Shown in pieces: positions 24,921 to 35,576 of a stretch of 64,000 nt of DNA (position 1 is the first letter of the stretch; every line of letters starts with the position of its first letter). The stretch is from contig NZ_VEBF01000002.1 in assembly GCF_007676705.1 (NCBI RefSeq), positions 1,674,001 through 1,738,000 on the forward strand, written 5' to 3'. A program made the position numbers and the translations under genes. The stretch is from Paenibacillus xylanexedens (lineage in GTDB: Bacteria; Bacillota; Bacilli; Paenibacillales; Paenibacillaceae). The notes beneath the pieces were generated by a model. The model ran no database searches, was not told the DNA's origin, and saw only the letters and a program-made list of their open reading frames with translations.

Positions 24921-27797
24921 TTATGCGCTGTTACGATCCTCTCTCAGATCGCTTTCGCGAATGACCTGCATCTCATCGGACCCACTGCGAACAATAATGT
25001 GCACATCACCGTCTTCAGGTACAATATCCACGTAACGGTCTCCACATGTGTCTTTGGCTTCCCACTCGTTCAATCGAATGATCAATCCCAAGTGATGCAG
25101 ACCCGGAGCAACACGGAAGCGGGCTTCAGCGGCATTTCCGACTTGTTCCAGCGGGACTGCTCCATCCTCCATGCCAGTGCCCCAGACCCAGACATCCCAG
25201 CCTTCATAGTGCTGGTCCTCCCGTTCATATCGAAGCGTGACGGTTCGCGAAACCTGTTTAAGAATGGTTACGACAAGTGTTGCCCGGATTCCTCCAGCTT
25301 CAGCAATGATCTGCGTTGCTCCAGGTGATATAGCCCGCACGATCCCCGCTGAACTTACGGCTGCCATTTCCGAATGAGACGAGCTCCAACGTATAGTAGA
25401 ATCCTGAAGCGGCTGACCGAATTGATCCAGAACCAAAGCACGGAAACGGCTGATTCGAGTCATATACATGACAGGTTCGCCCACAATTTCAATTCGCTCG
25501 GCATGACGATGATCCACCTGTAACATACAAGTTGCCGTTATGTCCCCACAGTGGACTGTAATTGAGGTTTCTCCGCGTTCCAGTGCATGGATTGTTCCAT
25601 CAGGCTGTATCCGAATAATATCCGGCTCAGAAGAAGTCCAGGTAACAGGGGCATTCTCTACGACATTGCCAATGCTGTCCCTTACGATCGCTCGGAGTTG
25701 AACGGTCTCTTTCGGACTATATACCTGTCTTGGAAAACTAATCTCCAGGGTGGCCGGATCAGCGCCTCCAGCACGCTCTGTATCGTACAAAACCATCAAT
25801 GACCACCGTTCTACCCGAACAGTGCCACGAACGGTCTCAATCAGATCCGTACCTGCCTGATGATCATTGACCACGACATGCCAGTCACCTTCCCCCAGGT
25901 CCACATGCTGCTGATGTTCGGTTCCGTTATAGATCACCATAATCTGATTCCAGGTGTCCTGATTCGCGCCATCCTGAAGCATAAATACAACTACATTGCC
26001 TTCGGCACGAATTATACGAAGGTGATTCCGTACCTGTTCGGCATCTATCATACGAAAGGCGGGATGTGTACGTCGCAGATGGATCAGACCACGATAGTAG
26101 TCAAACACCGGTCTGAACCGCGATTTGTTGGCCCATGTGATGGTATTCACCGCATCGCCGCTCCGATAGCTGTTATGATCACCGGCTTTGGATCTAAGCA
26201 TCTCATCACCTGCATGCAGAAACGGAATGCCTTGGGAGGTGAGCAAAATACCGGACGACAGTAACGAACGACGAACCATCTCATGATCCAGTACATCATC
26301 TGCATCTACATACCGATATGGATCTGCTGCTTTTACCGCCGACTCAGCACTTCCGCCTCCCACCGGCTGTCCGTCCTTCCATACGGGAAAACCTAATTCA
26401 TGTCTGAGATTCATCGTTGTTGCGATTTTATCCCACAGATTCAGATTGTCATGGGCAGTTACATAATTGACGGTTTCCACAGGTGAAGATGTAAAATCAT
26501 CCAGTGCCCCGGCTAATCCCCTAGAGAGCTCATATTCCTGCCCCCCGGCACCTGTGACAAACCCTTTTCCATCCCCATCACTGTCTCCCTTGATTGCACT
26601 GCGAAAATGATCATTAAATACAGCAAATCCCTGACCTCGCTGTGTTCCTTTTAACGTTTTGCGGTCCAATGGCGAATCTCCACCCGTCCAGGGTTCCCCA
26701 TAGACCAGAAACGCCGGATCGATCTGTTCCCGTAGTTCGCGCGTTAATTCATTCATCGTTTCCGTATCAATCAGGGCCATGAGGTCAAATCGAAATCCGT
26801 CCACATGATATTCTTCTGCCCAGTATCGGAGAGAATCGAGAATATATTTTCGCACCATTGGGCGTTCTGTCGCCAATTCATTGCCTACACCAGAACCATT
26901 ACTGAGGGTGCCATCCTCCCGATAACGGTAATAATACCCTGGTACAATTCGATCAAAAGGTCCTTCTTCCACGCTATACGTATGATTATAGACAACGTCA
27001 AGCACAACACGAATGCCTTGTCTGTGCAGTGATAGAACAAGTGATTTGAACTCCCGAATGCGAACCGCAGGATCACGAGGATCAGTCGCATACGAACCCT
27101 CGGGAACGTTATAATGCTGGGGATCATACCCCCAGTTGTATGGTACTCTGACATTTGAACCCACATCCGCCGCAGCGAGTTCATTCACTGTCTGATAATC
27201 CGCTACAGGCAAAAGATGCACATGAGTAACTCCCAGTTCGGCAAGATGGTCTACCCCAATGCTATTCCCCGCTCTATCGGTGAGTCCAGATGCTGTGAAC
27301 GCCAAATATTTTCCCTTATACGGAATGTCCGCATGGGGGTCGGAGGAGAAATCACGTACATGCAACTCATATAGGACAGCATCCACCGGACGCAGAAAAG
27401 CAGGTTTGACATCCAGGTCCCAATCGACCGGATGGGTCGTTTCAGGATCTATAATGGCCGTTCGTTGCCCATTAGCTGTGACCGCTCTGGCATAAGGGTC
27501 AGCAACCACTTCCATTCGCTGTTCATCATGTATAATTCGGTACATATAAAAGTGTCCTGCCCAATCGCCGTTAAGCTCCAGACTCCATATCCCGTCCGCA
27601 TCGCGCGTCAGAGAATATTCCTGCCCACCTTCGTGATCCTGTACTTTGCCACTATCGTTGTAATGCCCTTCATCTTCAAAAACCAATATATAAACCTGTT
27701 GTGCCGTAGGTGCCCACAATTTAAAAGTACTTGCTGCACGAGTATATGTTAAGCCAAGATCGTTGCCTTCGTAACGAAAAGAAGTCCATTCCGGCAT
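24921..27797 (-). CDS. Type I pullulanase with C-terminal Ig-like and carbohydrate-binding-like domains
   Basis: About 958 aa; debranches alpha-1,6 links in pullulan, glycogen or branched maltodextrins. Order: CBM48 (about residues 15-110), GH13_14 catalytic domain with the pullulanase signature YNWGYDP (about 219), nucleophile Asp in FRFDLM (about 337), acid/base Glu in YGEPW (about 366) and transition-state HDNLNLWD; then two Big_2 Ig-like domains (about 690-850) and a C-terminal pullulanase-associated starch-binding-like domain (GWDVWVWGTG). No signal peptide is seen although Big_2 domains are usually extracellular. Start at ATG 27797 is preferred (GGCGGTGG before it). Paralogue of the next gene; a cre-like site lies upstream. 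Confidence 0.9.
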   Translation of the reverse strand: MPEWTSFRYEGNDLGLTYTRAASTFKLWAPTAQQVYILVFEDEGHYNDSGKVQDHEGGQEYSLTRDADGIWSLELNGDWAGHFYMYRIIHDEQRMEVVADPYARAVTANGQRTAIIDPETTHPVDWDLDVKPAFLRPVDAVLYELHVRDFSSDPHADIPYKGKYLAFTASGLTDRAGNSIGVDHLAELGVTHVHLLPVADYQTVNELAAADVGSNVRVPYNWGYDPQHYNVPEGSYATDPRDPAVRIREFKSLVLSLHRQGIRVVLDVVYNHTYSVEEGPFDRIVPGYYYRYREDGTLSNGSGVGNELATERPMVRKYILDSLRYWAEEYHVDGFRFDLMALIDTETMNELTRELREQIDPAFLVYGEPWTGGDSPLDRKTLKGTQRGQGFAVFNDHFRSAIKGDSDGDGKGFVTGAGGQEYELSRGLAGALDDFTSSPVETVNYVTAHDNLNLWDKIATTMNLRHELGFPVWKDGQPVGGGSAESAVKAADPYRYVDADDVLDHEMVRRSLLSSGILLTSQGIPFLHAGDEMLRSKAGDHNSYRSGDAVNTITWANKSRFRPVFDYYRGLIHLRRTHPAFRMIDAEQVRNHLRIIRAEGNVVVFMLQDGANQDTWNQIMVIYNGTEHQQHVDLGEGDWHVVVNDHQAGTDLIETVRGTVRVERWSLMVLYDTERAGGADPATLEISFPRQVYSPKETVQLRAIVRDSIGNVVENAPVTWTSSEPDIIRIQPDGTIHALERGETSITVHCGDITATCMLQVDHRHAERIEIVGEPVMYMTRISRFRALVLDQFGQPLQDSTIRWSSSHSEMAAVSSAGIVRAISPGATQIIAEAGGIRATLVVTILKQVSRTVTLRYEREDQHYEGWDVWVWGTGMEDGAVPLEQVGNAAEARFRVAPGLHHLGLIIRLNEWEAKDTCGDRYVDIVPEDGDVHIIVRSGSDEMQVIRESDLREDRNSA

Positions 27798-27917
27798 CGT
27801 TCCCACCGCCTTTATATCCATTGATTTCGTGTTGTCCCGATGTTACGGAGCGGGACGTTGTTTGTCAACCCGGGGTTGTCTGTACTCATCATATCGGTTC
27901 GATTCGAATATTCAATT

Positions 27918-27931
27918 AGCAATCGCTTTCA
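27918..27931. promoter_or_regulatory. Catabolite-responsive element ahead of the long pullulanase
   Basis: TGAAAGCGATTGCT (minus strand) matches the CcpA-binding cre consensus TGNAANCGNWNNC closely; about 120 bp upstream of the start codon. Confidence 0.55.
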
Positions 27932-28144
27932 AAATATAGATATGTAAACAAGCGCCATAGATTGACAGCATTTGTACCTGTCCCGACAAAAAAAGTTTGA
28001 AATATATAGGAATAATTGCAGGATGAACGTGGTTTGAACAAAAATCATACTAAATTACGCACTAAACTGGCGGGCATTATATTAAAGGTCCAGCATGACG
28101 AAGTCCTCCTGCGACAAAGACACTGCCTTTTCACCTCAACACAA

Positions 28145-28174
28145 AATCCCCCTTTCCGAACGGAAAGGAGGATT
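28145..28174 (-). terminator. Terminator after the shorter pullulanase gene
   Basis: AATCCCCCTTTCC / GGAAAGGAGGATT stem (one mismatch) with a TTTTGTGTT run on the minus side; separates the two pullulanase genes into distinct transcripts. Confidence 0.75.
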
Positions 28175-28194
28175 AGTTTTATTTTTTGTGACAA

Positions 28195-30243
28195 TCAGGA
28201 CTTCGAATACATCACCGTCATGGATAGAGCATTCACAGTTACCTGTCCGTCCTGTATCACACGGATCGCATCAACACCGGCCTGCCCTTCCTCTACGACC
28301 ACATTCCATGTGCCTGTGGGAACAGAGACGGAACAGTTTTCTTTTCCAGCATTATAGATGACGACAATGCGTTCCCATGAATCGCTGACGGCCGCACCTT
28401 CCAATTCATAGGCTAACATACCATTACCTTTTTCAAGAAGACGAATATGCTTCTCGATCTCTTCCCGTGTACGAAGCCGAAAGGCCGGATGCTCTCGCCG
28501 AAGACGGATCAGCCCGCAATAATAGTCAAACACCGGCTTGAACCGCTGCTTTTGCCCCCAATGAATGGCATTGACCACGTCTCCACTCTGATGGCTGTTG
28601 GCATCCCCATATTTGGTGCGAAGCAGTTCATCTCCGGCTGCAATCAGGGGGACACCCTGGGAGGTGAGAACAATACCATTGGCAAGCAGACAACGCCTAA
28701 CCGTCTCGTTCTCCAGGATATGATTCGGATCAATCTGTAAGTAAGGCTTAGCCTTCTCTACAGCCTCTTCCACACTTTGGCATCCCCGAATGCTTCCATC
28801 CTCGTTATAGGTGAGGAAATTCAGCATATCGTGTAGTCCTTGTGTCCGTGCGACTTTGTCCCACAGGTTGAGATTATCATGTACCGTCACATAATTAATG
28901 GTTTCGGATGGACTATTGGTAAAATCATGGATGGCTCCCCGGACGCCTGTCCACAACTCGTCTTCTTTCCCGTCCGCGCCCGTCGCAAAACCCGTGCCCA
29001 TCCCATCACTGTCTCCCTTAATCACCCCACGGAAATTATCGTTAAACACGGCAAATCCCGCTCCGCGCTGTGCTCCTTTTAGGGTCATATCATCCCCAAG
29101 CGGTGAATCCAGTGCACCCCATGGCTCACCATATAGCAATATGGATGGGGATACTTCGACGTGCAACTCCGCTGCAAGCTGCTTCATCGTAGTTGTGTCG
29201 ATCAGGCCCATCAGGTCAAATCGAAAACCATCCACATGATACTCCTCTGCCCAGTAACGGACCGAGTCGATGATAAACTTACGTACCATGGTACGTTCCG
29301 TAGCCACCTCATTGCCTGTACCTGAACCATTGCTATACGTCCCATCGGCATTCTGGCGATAGTAGTACCCGGGTACAATTTTTTCAAACGAGCTGCCCGC
29401 CGTATCAAACGTATGATTATATACCACATCCATAATGACACCTATGCCCTTGTTATGGAGAGCAAGTACCATCGATTTGAATTCACGAATTCGTGTCTTC
29501 GGTTCATCCGCACGTGAGGCATAGGAACCTTCCGGGACATTGTAATGAAGTGGATCATATCCCCAGTTATAGTTGGAGGCATCAGACGTATCCCCATCCA
29601 CCCCGGACTCATCCACTGTCGCAAAATCAAATACAGGCAGCAGATGCACATGGGTGATCCCCAGTTCAACCAAATGATCGATTCCCAGCGTGTTGCCCTC
29701 TGAATCCCGCAGCCCGGTCTCGGTAAAAGCCAGGTATTTTCCTTTATGCGTGATTCCAGATGATGGGTGTATGGAAAAATCACGTACATGCAGTTCGTAC
29801 AAAACCGCATCTACAGGACTAGTCAATTCAGGGCGAATATCCTCACTCCACCCATGGGGATGCGTCTGCCCCAGTCTGATGATTACACCCATTTCTCCGT
29901 TCATGGTGACTGCTCGTGCGAATGGATCAACAGCAGTCGTTGATTGTCCATCTTCGAAAGTAGGCTTGTACATGTATCGGTAGTTATCTAACTCCCCTTC
30001 CAACTCCAGAGCCCAAATGCCTTGTTCTTTCTTGTGCATGGGTAACGCCCTCTGTTTCAATTGATTGGGCTCTTCCTCCGGGCTCCCACCTGTCAAAGGC
30101 GGGTACAGGAGTAGTTCCATCTGAACGGCTAACGGTGACCAGACTTTGAAGTGACAGGCATGTAATTCTACTGTGACACCCAGATCTCTTCCTTCGTATG
30201 TATCTTCTGAAATGAATAGTTCCTGCTTATCCTCTTCAATCAT
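28195..30243 (-). CDS. Type I pullulanase, single-catalytic-domain form
   Basis: 682 aa, same CBM48 plus GH13_14 layout as the neighbouring gene but without the C-terminal domains. Signatures: YNWGYDPLHYNVPEGSYASR (start of the catalytic core), nucleophile region FRFDLMGLIDT, acid/base YGEPWGAL, and TVHDNLNLWDKVA. No signal peptide, so probably cytoplasmic, debranching glycogen or imported maltodextrins. GAGGGG about 10 bp before ATG 30243. The two pullulanases are tandem duplicates that have diverged; each keeps a full set of catalytic residues. Substrate split between them is not visible. Confidence 0.92.
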   Translation of the reverse strand: MIEEDKQELFISEDTYEGRDLGVTVELHACHFKVWSPLAVQMELLLYPPLTGGSPEEEPNQLKQRALPMHKKEQGIWALELEGELDNYRYMYKPTFEDGQSTTAVDPFARAVTMNGEMGVIIRLGQTHPHGWSEDIRPELTSPVDAVLYELHVRDFSIHPSSGITHKGKYLAFTETGLRDSEGNTLGIDHLVELGITHVHLLPVFDFATVDESGVDGDTSDASNYNWGYDPLHYNVPEGSYASRADEPKTRIREFKSMVLALHNKGIGVIMDVVYNHTFDTAGSSFEKIVPGYYYRQNADGTYSNGSGTGNEVATERTMVRKFIIDSVRYWAEEYHVDGFRFDLMGLIDTTTMKQLAAELHVEVSPSILLYGEPWGALDSPLGDDMTLKGAQRGAGFAVFNDNFRGVIKGDSDGMGTGFATGADGKEDELWTGVRGAIHDFTNSPSETINYVTVHDNLNLWDKVARTQGLHDMLNFLTYNEDGSIRGCQSVEEAVEKAKPYLQIDPNHILENETVRRCLLANGIVLTSQGVPLIAAGDELLRTKYGDANSHQSGDVVNAIHWGQKQRFKPVFDYYCGLIRLRREHPAFRLRTREEIEKHIRLLEKGNGMLAYELEGAAVSDSWERIVVIYNAGKENCSVSVPTGTWNVVVEEGQAGVDAIRVIQDGQVTVNALSMTVMYSKS

Positions 30244-30347
30244 GTCTGTTGTTCCCCTCTCGTTGAGAAATTAATGAATACAGATGTAACGAGTACTCCT
30301 TACCCTTTATACCCGTTCTGTTGACCAACCATAATCCGAATTAAGCA

Positions 30348-30393
30348 AAAGAAGACAAACGCCATGTGGATTCACATCACGCCTGCCTTCTTT
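30348..30393 (-). terminator. Terminator after the surface-protein operon
   Basis: Long imperfect stem AAAGAAGAC...GGATTCACAT core, closed by AAAGAAG / CTTCTTT (30348-30354/30387-30393), with T residues on the minus side. Confidence 0.65.
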
Positions 30394-30413
30394 AAGGGTA
30401 AAACGATGTCTAT

Positions 30414-33400
30414 CTAATGCGGTACCTGGGATTGGAAATCATTGCGGCTAGATTGATCGGCGTGGTAGAAAACCACATCTCCATCTTGCATCGCCCAACT
30501 TCTACCCTGACCATCTACCGGGCTATTATCAAAACCCTCCATCTGCCATTGGTTCATCAACGGGGCATGAATATATTGCAGGTGCGGCGCATCTGTATTG
30601 CCGCTGCGCAATGTTTCAATATTGAAGTTAACCACGATATAACCGTCTCTCAGGAATACGGTTGCCTTCTCATCCAACTGGTTTTGTCTGGAAAGCAATT
30701 CGAGATCGGTTCCTTTGGACACAGCATATACATCCGCTGGCAAGCTATATTCGCCATACCAGCGCTGAATCGCTGCATTTGCCCGATCTACATTAACACC
30801 GGAAGGTATATCTGTTTTTGGACCAATGAGTGTACGGATCTGTGAAGGAAGAATCATCCAGTTATAACGACCTACCCACGTTTTATGATGAGAGGTCTGA
30901 TCCACGAAACGAACCATATGTTCCGCCAGTGTACCCTGATTGCGTTCCTCCTCAGACAGTTCATAAGTGTACTGATAACGTGCTGTATCACCTAATTCCG
31001 TACCGGGTACATTCCTCAATCGTGAGTTCAGGACAACAAAGCGTTTTTCTAAGTCTTGAGCCGATCCGATACGAATGAGTCGTTCCTGTCCTCGGTGGTA
31101 GTATAGATCCACTTCTTGCCGGGTGGTGCCATCTTTACTCACAAAAGAGAACATCGGGGTGATTCGGATACCATCCTGTTTCCCAAACATATTACCCTTG
31201 GTCTTGAGATCGAACTTGAAATGGTACCCTGTTTTCACCGCTGCATTTCGGAAACCCTGTACCGGATGACTGCCGGGACGTATAGGCAGTACATAGGGTG
31301 CCAGATTACCTCGGGGATCTCCGTCTATACTGTTTCCCCCGGTCCAATAGCTCACACCCGTTGGTTCCGGGCTGCCCATCCGCTTGCGGAATACATTCTC
31401 CCAGTTGTAGTCTGAAATATCGGTGATGTGAAAATCATACAATCGTCCGATGACCTCCACAGCAACGGTATCTGCTGCGACATGATGGGTCAGATTTGTA
31501 TTGGCATCCTGTTGTTCCGTAAAATTTACGGGTGCATTCTCTGCAATATTACGGAACTCGATCTGGTAATTCCCTTCATCTACCCATACAGGGAGATAAA
31601 AAGGGGTGTCCAACTGATTTACCGGAATATCAACCCATGTCATAGCCGGTATAAACTGACTTCTGGCACCGTTATAGACATCGAATGGGAAACGAACCTG
31701 TTTGATCCGAAAATATTTTGCGTAATCACGGTTTCCATAACCAGGGTAACTCGCTACATCCAGATGTTGACCTGAGGTTGGTATCCGCACAAGGAATGGA
31801 CGCTCTAGAATAAGTGCAGCTCTGGTCGGATCAGGCGTGGTCTTCTGGTTATGCGGCTGATCATCTGACACCCAGGCATAGTTCACAACCGGAGTATGTA
31901 CTGTCACCGAGTTGATGCCCGGAATGGGGAACTTCTGATCCTGGCCACCGTTAACATTGCCAGGGATCAGTCCATACGTAATCTCACCCGTGGTTGGCTG
32001 GTTAGCTTTGTTCATCAATGTGTTCTTGATTGTCAGTCGGTTCTGGTATAGAATATCGTCTCCGATCATGCCAGGCTGCGGGATCGTCCCAGGTCTTGGA
32101 GCTGTTTTCTCCACGGGAGCAGGGTCCATAATCGTCGCTCCATTAAAGGTTACCTTGTCATTATTGACGGTATTCTCTCTAACCTCCGCTTCAGCTTTGG
32201 ATTGAAACAATGATGTTTCATCTGGCGTAGGCGGTTCAACCGAACCACCCGGAACCCCTTCGGTGCCAAGATCAATCTCTCGGCATGGCGCAGGTTTTAC
32301 ATGAGTAGTAACCGCAGGATCCATAGCCGATTGCAAAGTCGGTGGTGTATATGCATTGGGCGTCAAGGTCACGGTGTCACCATAACCACCTAGCGCATAG
32401 TTAGATACCTTGGCTTCATTTAACTTGTATACCTCCAGGTTATCGATCTGCCAATAGCTATAAGTCCTTGTTACTTGCATAGTCTTGTCTCCAGGAACAT
32501 CAAGTTCTCTCGGCTCAGGAGGTGTTCCTGGATCACCCTCACCACTAGAGGGTCTTCCCGGGATCGTCCAGGTTTTATGGTAAACCTTCTTCACATTCAC
32601 AGTATAAGTTACCGTTCCAGTCATATTAACCCACCGGTGCTGGAACAAATACTCTTTAGCTAAGACATTGGCATAAAGGTCTTCTGAAGTTGGAATGCCG
32701 CGAGTGACATCAAACTTCTCAGCTCCTCGATCGTCTGCCTTCAGCACGCCTTGAACAGCTGGGCCCATGACCGCTGCTTCAATAACTGTACCTCTACTAG
32801 GCGGGCTGATGGTCACAGGGCATGCGTTCGCAGGGTCTCCACCCGGATCACCACCATTACCGCCTCCTCCATTATCTGTGCAGTCCTTCACTTCCAGCAC
32901 CTGAGTCCCTTGTTCATCCAACTGCTGGGTTGGATCAAGAAAATGAGCTTTTATAGTCGTGCTACCCACGAGACCTTTGGTCGTGATTTTGCCATCTGCG
33001 CCGATCGTGGCCACAGCCGGATTCGAGCTCTGCCACGTCAATTTAGGATGAGCTGTCAGTTTATGAACAGATCGATCAGGTTTGGTTAGAACCGCTTCTG
33101 CCTGTAGTGGTGTTGTATTGGCTTTACAAGCGTTCGGCAAATTCACCACGAGTCCTGGCTCAGACGTAACGGTTATGGTGGCTGTATCCGAGATGAGATA
33201 TGTACCATTGTTCCAGATGGCACGCACAGTGACCGTGCCTGGACTTTCGGCCTTTAACATTCCTGTTTTCAGTTCAATGCTCGCGATCGTCTCGTCAGAG
33301 GAAAACCATTTGATCTCCGCTTCTCTTCGCGATACATCGATGCCCTCATTAAAATCTGTTTCGCCATAGTTTTTGGTCTTCACCTTGGCTATCATCTGCT

Positions 33401-34085
33401 GAGTTTGACCTAGGGTAAGGGTAGAATCCTCTTCGACAGTTATCTCTTTTTCTTCTTCCAAATCACCTTCCCAGATGATGTCCATGGGCGTAAAATAAGA
33501 GACATTGTATTTAGGACAACCCGCCGTTGTTTGCCCACCATTTGCGAATGGACTCTTGTCGGTTGGTGTGTGGTACCCTCCAGTAATCGTTCTTATTGCA
33601 ACAATTGTTGAAGGAAAAGGTGGGGTAGGGTCTCCCACACCAGTATATGAATCTTGATCTGCTCTCCCCTGATAATTAACATCATGGATTCGGACATTAA
33701 GGATGCTTGAGACTTCGACTCGTCTTGAATTATAATCAGGCCAGTTTTCTGCAGGCCATCTACTGAAATCTACACTATCCGGAACTTCTGTAGCAGCAGG
33801 AAATGGACTGGAGCAACTCCCTGCATTATTCGCATAAGTTGGTCCTCCAGCATGATCAGCTCTAAATTGTCCGCTATCCACTTGGTACCAATAAACCCCT
33901 GGCCTCCCTACAGTAGGAGTGGCTAGTATTGTTACCTTCCGAGGGTTTTTCATAGATTTAGGTCCATACTCATCTGTAGCAGCATGAACAACGTTCAGAG
34001 GTAGGTATAATACTAACAATAATAAAATTTGTAAAATAAATATACTCACTAAAATAATAGCAGAAAAATATTTAAGCTTTTTCAT
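30414..34085 (-). CDS. Large secreted protein with Ig-like (Big_2) domains
   Basis: 1223 aa. Signal peptide (FSAIILVSIFILQILLLLVL... cleaved near VVHAA, residue 36). Big_2-like Ig domains lie at about residues 225-310 (LTLGQTQQMIAKV) and 315-400; a Gly/Asp-rich linker (GGGGNGGDPGGDP) follows, then an extended C-terminal part of about 800 residues I cannot assign with certainty; it resembles Paenibacillus proteins carrying DUF5704. Translated from the same transcript as the SLH protein 28 bp upstream, so it is likely a cell-surface structural or adhesive partner of that protein. No catalytic motif is seen. Confidence 0.7.
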   Translation of the reverse strand: MKKLKYFSAIILVSIFILQILLLLVLYLPLNVVHAATDEYGPKSMKNPRKVTILATPTVGRPGVYWYQVDSGQFRADHAGGPTYANNAGSCSSPFPAATEVPDSVDFSRWPAENWPDYNSRRVEVSSILNVRIHDVNYQGRADQDSYTGVGDPTPPFPSTIVAIRTITGGYHTPTDKSPFANGGQTTAGCPKYNVSYFTPMDIIWEGDLEEEKEITVEEDSTLTLGQTQQMIAKVKTKNYGETDFNEGIDVSRREAEIKWFSSDETIASIELKTGMLKAESPGTVTVRAIWNNGTYLISDTATITVTSEPGLVVNLPNACKANTTPLQAEAVLTKPDRSVHKLTAHPKLTWQSSNPAVATIGADGKITTKGLVGSTTIKAHFLDPTQQLDEQGTQVLEVKDCTDNGGGGNGGDPGGDPANACPVTISPPSRGTVIEAAVMGPAVQGVLKADDRGAEKFDVTRGIPTSEDLYANVLAKEYLFQHRWVNMTGTVTYTVNVKKVYHKTWTIPGRPSSGEGDPGTPPEPRELDVPGDKTMQVTRTYSYWQIDNLEVYKLNEAKVSNYALGGYGDTVTLTPNAYTPPTLQSAMDPAVTTHVKPAPCREIDLGTEGVPGGSVEPPTPDETSLFQSKAEAEVRENTVNNDKVTFNGATIMDPAPVEKTAPRPGTIPQPGMIGDDILYQNRLTIKNTLMNKANQPTTGEITYGLIPGNVNGGQDQKFPIPGINSVTVHTPVVNYAWVSDDQPHNQKTTPDPTRAALILERPFLVRIPTSGQHLDVASYPGYGNRDYAKYFRIKQVRFPFDVYNGARSQFIPAMTWVDIPVNQLDTPFYLPVWVDEGNYQIEFRNIAENAPVNFTEQQDANTNLTHHVAADTVAVEVIGRLYDFHITDISDYNWENVFRKRMGSPEPTGVSYWTGGNSIDGDPRGNLAPYVLPIRPGSHPVQGFRNAAVKTGYHFKFDLKTKGNMFGKQDGIRITPMFSFVSKDGTTRQEVDLYYHRGQERLIRIGSAQDLEKRFVVLNSRLRNVPGTELGDTARYQYTYELSEEERNQGTLAEHMVRFVDQTSHHKTWVGRYNWMILPSQIRTLIGPKTDIPSGVNVDRANAAIQRWYGEYSLPADVYAVSKGTDLELLSRQNQLDEKATVFLRDGYIVVNFNIETLRSGNTDAPHLQYIHAPLMNQWQMEGFDNSPVDGQGRSWAMQDGDVVFYHADQSSRNDFQSQVPH

Positions 34086-34112
34086 TACAACTTGCTCACC
34101 ATCCTGATAAGG

Positions 34113-35369
34113 CTACTTTTGAATTTTAAATTCTCCTTCTGTATCTGATTTCAAAAAATAAGACCAAGATTTATTCCTTAAAGTCGATGTAGTCCAAAAT
34201 CTTTTCTGTAATCCTTTTTTTATAAGCTCGCCTGAGTCCATAGGAATTGTCACATTACTTTGTTTCTTAGCCAAGTCTAAATCAAGACGATTGAATTGTA
34301 TTAACGAATCCGAAAGCCCCTGGTTAAATGTAATTAAATTCGAGGTTTCTAAGTTAGATGTAAATGACACATCTGCAAAAGTTCTATAGGAGCCACTTGC
34401 GTACTTATCCGGAAGAAAAAGCTTCGCGTAAATACCCTTCGGCTTATTTTGAGTAGCGTCTACAACGATAAAACGATGAATTTTTAATACACCCGATTTA
34501 TTACTTAAATTGATATTCCCTTTCGATAAATCAGATATCATGACCGAACCTGAACTATATTTATAATTACTAATCGTCGTTAAATTCGTCCCTGTCGTGC
34601 CGACCTCTCTCATCTCATTCAGGTCACTATACTTCCCGGCATCCGTGCCCTCCACGTCCATATAACGTAGCAAAATGGCTGACACTTCTGCACGAGTGGT
34701 GGAATCTGCAGGTTTCAATGTGCCATCCTGAAATCCACCGACAATGCCTGTCCCCCGAACGAGAGCAAGATACGGAATCTGCTCGGCACGAATGGTACCC
34801 CGGTTCACTTCCGGTGTGGGAAGCAGCGTATTTTTTGTATCATTAAAAGCATCCTGGAAGCTGGTTCCGGACTTGATCAGTCCATTGGCAATCCATTTCA
34901 TCATCTCGTAACGCGTTAGCTCCGCATTCGGATTGAACCCTTTGGCGTAATCGCTAGTGTTAATGAATCCTTGTCCTACAAGCTGGCTAACCGCCGCTTC
35001 AGACCAATGTCCCTTGAGATCAGCAAAGGGATTCTGCCCCTCTACCTTCTCCAGTCCAGTCGCACGGGCAAGTATGGTTGCATATTCCCCACGCGTGATT
35101 TTGCCATTGGGACGAAACGTTCCGTCCTGGTAACCGGAGATTAATTTTTTTTCATAAGCTTTGGCAATCGTTGCTTGAGCCCAGTGGCCTTTAATATCCT
35201 TGAACTTGCTAAGGGCAGTGTCACTCGTCCCCGATGCAGCACTCGCTGTTGACGTCAAATGTACCGGACCAACAGGTAATATTGTTCCTGCCAATGCAGT
35301 TGTCAACAACCCGATGATCCAAGCGTTCCTTTTTTTCTTCTTCTCGTGTCCTTTGATCTGCTTCTTCAA
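34113..35369 (-). CDS. S-layer homology (SLH) domain protein
   Basis: About 418 aa. Signal peptide (KKKKRNAWIIGLLTTALAGT..., cleaved near ASAAS) and three SLH repeats in residues 55-245, each with the pattern F-x-D-x-x-GHWA / ATIARATGL / GYQDGTFRP. SLH triplets anchor proteins to pyruvylated cell-wall polysaccharide. The C-terminal 170 residues are unassigned. Start at TTG 35369 gives 10 bp to AGGAG; the GTG at 35378 is only 1 bp from it. First gene of an operon with the large Ig-domain protein. Confidence 0.85.
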   Translation of the reverse strand: MKKQIKGHEKKKKRNAWIIGLLTTALAGTILPVGPVHLTSTASAASGTSDTALSKFKDIKGHWAQATIAKAYEKKLISGYQDGTFRPNGKITRGEYATILARATGLEKVEGQNPFADLKGHWSEAAVSQLVGQGFINTSDYAKGFNPNAELTRYEMMKWIANGLIKSGTSFQDAFNDTKNTLLPTPEVNRGTIRAEQIPYLALVRGTGIVGGFQDGTLKPADSTTRAEVSAILLRYMDVEGTDAGKYSDLNEMREVGTTGTNLTTISNYKYSSGSVMISDLSKGNINLSNKSGVLKIHRFIVVDATQNKPKGIYAKLFLPDKYASGSYRTFADVSFTSNLETSNLITFNQGLSDSLIQFNRLDLDLAKKQSNVTIPMDSGELIKKGLQKRFWTTSTLRNKSWSYFLKSDTEGEFKIQK

Positions 35370-35576
35370 TCTACTCACGCTCCTATGTACCTTAGTATGG
35401 GGGTGCTTTGCTTGGTCAGCCTACATTACTTCTCTTCATAACAAAAACCTAAATTTGCCATAATAATCAATATTCTACCATGTTGTACTAGGTTATTGGT
35501 ATTAATTTTCGTCCTTCCCCATTACTTTAAGGCATGCGTCCCTCCTTCCATAGACCCACTTCATTCGCTTAGAACA

